Part shown: piece by piece, positions 63,805 to 64,000 of the stretch | Position numbering within the stretch: the first letter of the stretch is position 1 | How the letters are laid out: each line of letters starts with the position of its first letter | Assembly: GCA_016712625.1 (NCBI GenBank) | Contig: JADJQQ010000029.1 | Span: 434,001 to 498,000, forward strand | DNA: 64,000 nt | Direction: 5' to 3' | From: Candidatus Competibacteraceae bacterium | GTDB lineage: Bacteria > Pseudomonadota > Gammaproteobacteria > Competibacterales > Competibacteraceae | The notes under the pieces: model-generated | The model's input: the letters and a program-made list of their open reading frames with translations, nothing else | Told to the model about the DNA's origin: nothing | Database searches by the model: none | Made by a program: the position numbers and the translations under genes

Positions 63805-63838
63805 TTCGTGAAATGGACCCCTTCGTGAAATGGGCCCC
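63805..63838 (+). repeat. 17-bp tandem duplication at a stop codon
   Basis: TTCGTGAAATGGACCCC (63805-63821) is followed directly by TTCGTGAAATGGGCCCC (63822-63838), 16 of 17 identical. The stop of the preceding gene (63826-63828) lies in the second copy. After this, to the window end, I see no gene. Confidence 0.6.
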
Positions 63839-64000
63839 TTCGCAGCGATCGGACCAGTGAGATCGGATCGGCTTTAGTTACCTTCTCAATTAAACGATCC
63901 GATACGCCTCCAGTTCTAATGGCATGGACGCGGAGCGCCAGGGACGGCACGCTGAGGCCCGCGCGGACAGACCTTAAATCCCTCGGTTAAGGAGAGACGG

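Larger units (their letters stand above)
60949..63828 (+). pseudogene. Lrp/AsnC-like domain protein of unknown function, split by an insertion sequence
   Basis: Codons from ATG 60949 (MKAKARPVDQWRLINF) run up to the insertion at 60996 and continue in frame at 62550 (EKVLMTLVNSAPGQTEGSAL) once the IS and one copy of the 8-bp duplication are removed. This frame ends at 62876, but removing one A from the A5 run near 62838 joins it to a frame running to 63828 (LLAYVFASVDPKQW...). The joined ancestor would be about 440 residues. Residues ~125-195 resemble an Lrp/AsnC ligand-binding (RAM) domain (DAIIKIEAPTRKFNEVLIGT, then HIKTTQTLFAV). The C-terminal ~200 residues (AVVILDKIGRGEKVRLHRYL, HLRVSLNRTTVQRTARYFEI) are unfamiliar. 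The second frame alone could still be translated from TTG 62851. Confidence 0.6.

Overview
High-GC bacterial DNA, most likely gammaproteobacterial: the elongator tRNA-Met with encoded CCA, the ovoA, kdpFABC-DE and DabA-type genes and the Tn3/IS3/IS5/IS6 debris all fit. I cannot name the genus. The left two thirds is compact and operonic. The last ~14 kb (from ~49.9 kb) is accessory DNA full of transposon debris, broken genes and toxin-antitoxin modules, and becomes AT-richer after ~60.4 kb.

Layout. 0-8 kb: an inorganic-carbon accumulation (DAB-type) cluster. It has dabA (frameshifted), a NuoL-NuoM-like fusion and a second NuoM-like protein, interrupted by a vapBC module and a small GNAT gene. 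8-13.5 kb: a SHOCT protein, tRNA-Met, nagA (frameshifted), ovoA (ovothiol synthesis) and a small exported protein. 13.5-14.7 kb: a non-coding region with two inverted perfect DnaA boxes and three 20-bp iteron-like repeats. 14.7-35.1 kb: the centrepiece, a mycofactocin-linked alcohol oxidation island. It has an NDMA-type methanol dehydrogenase, a MoxR ATPase, a CoxE-like VWA protein, a methyltransferase (possible MftM), an aldehyde dehydrogenase, DUF779, an isochorismatase-like hydrolase and DUF4242. These are followed by mftC, two FadH/OYE flavoproteins, an EtfA/FixC/FixX/EtfB set, mftE, mftF, mftA, a mycofactocin-type SDR and mftB. 35.3-49.6 kb: an AAC(3)-I-like acetyltransferase, a large HD-GYP sensor, a serine resolvase with res-like repeats, and a translationally coupled kdp operon that includes a CorA-like gene.

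49.9-64 kb: remnants of TniB, Tn3 TnpA, IS3, IS6 and IS5; a 253-bp miniature element with 38-bp Tn3-type ends; an RHS fragment with a decayed toxin tail and a possible immunity gene; a 1.58-kb Tn3-ended unit carrying dmeR-dmeF (Ni/Co efflux); a TacAT-type module; an SPFH protein; and an IS with perfect 23-bp ends and an 8-bp target duplication that splits an unfamiliar Lrp-like gene.

How the genes work together (inference): alcohols are oxidised by the nicotinoprotein dehydrogenase and SDR, with mycofactocin as the external electron acceptor. MftA/B/C/E/F make the cofactor, and the two OYE flavoproteins with ETF and a FixCX-type ETF:quinone oxidoreductase could return electrons from reduced mycofactocin to the quinone pool. 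mftD and mftG homologues, usual in actinobacterial systems, are not in the window. Several frameshifts sit at homopolymers and may be sequencing errors, so 'pseudogene' labels at dabA, nagA, dmeF and the SPFH gene are provisional.
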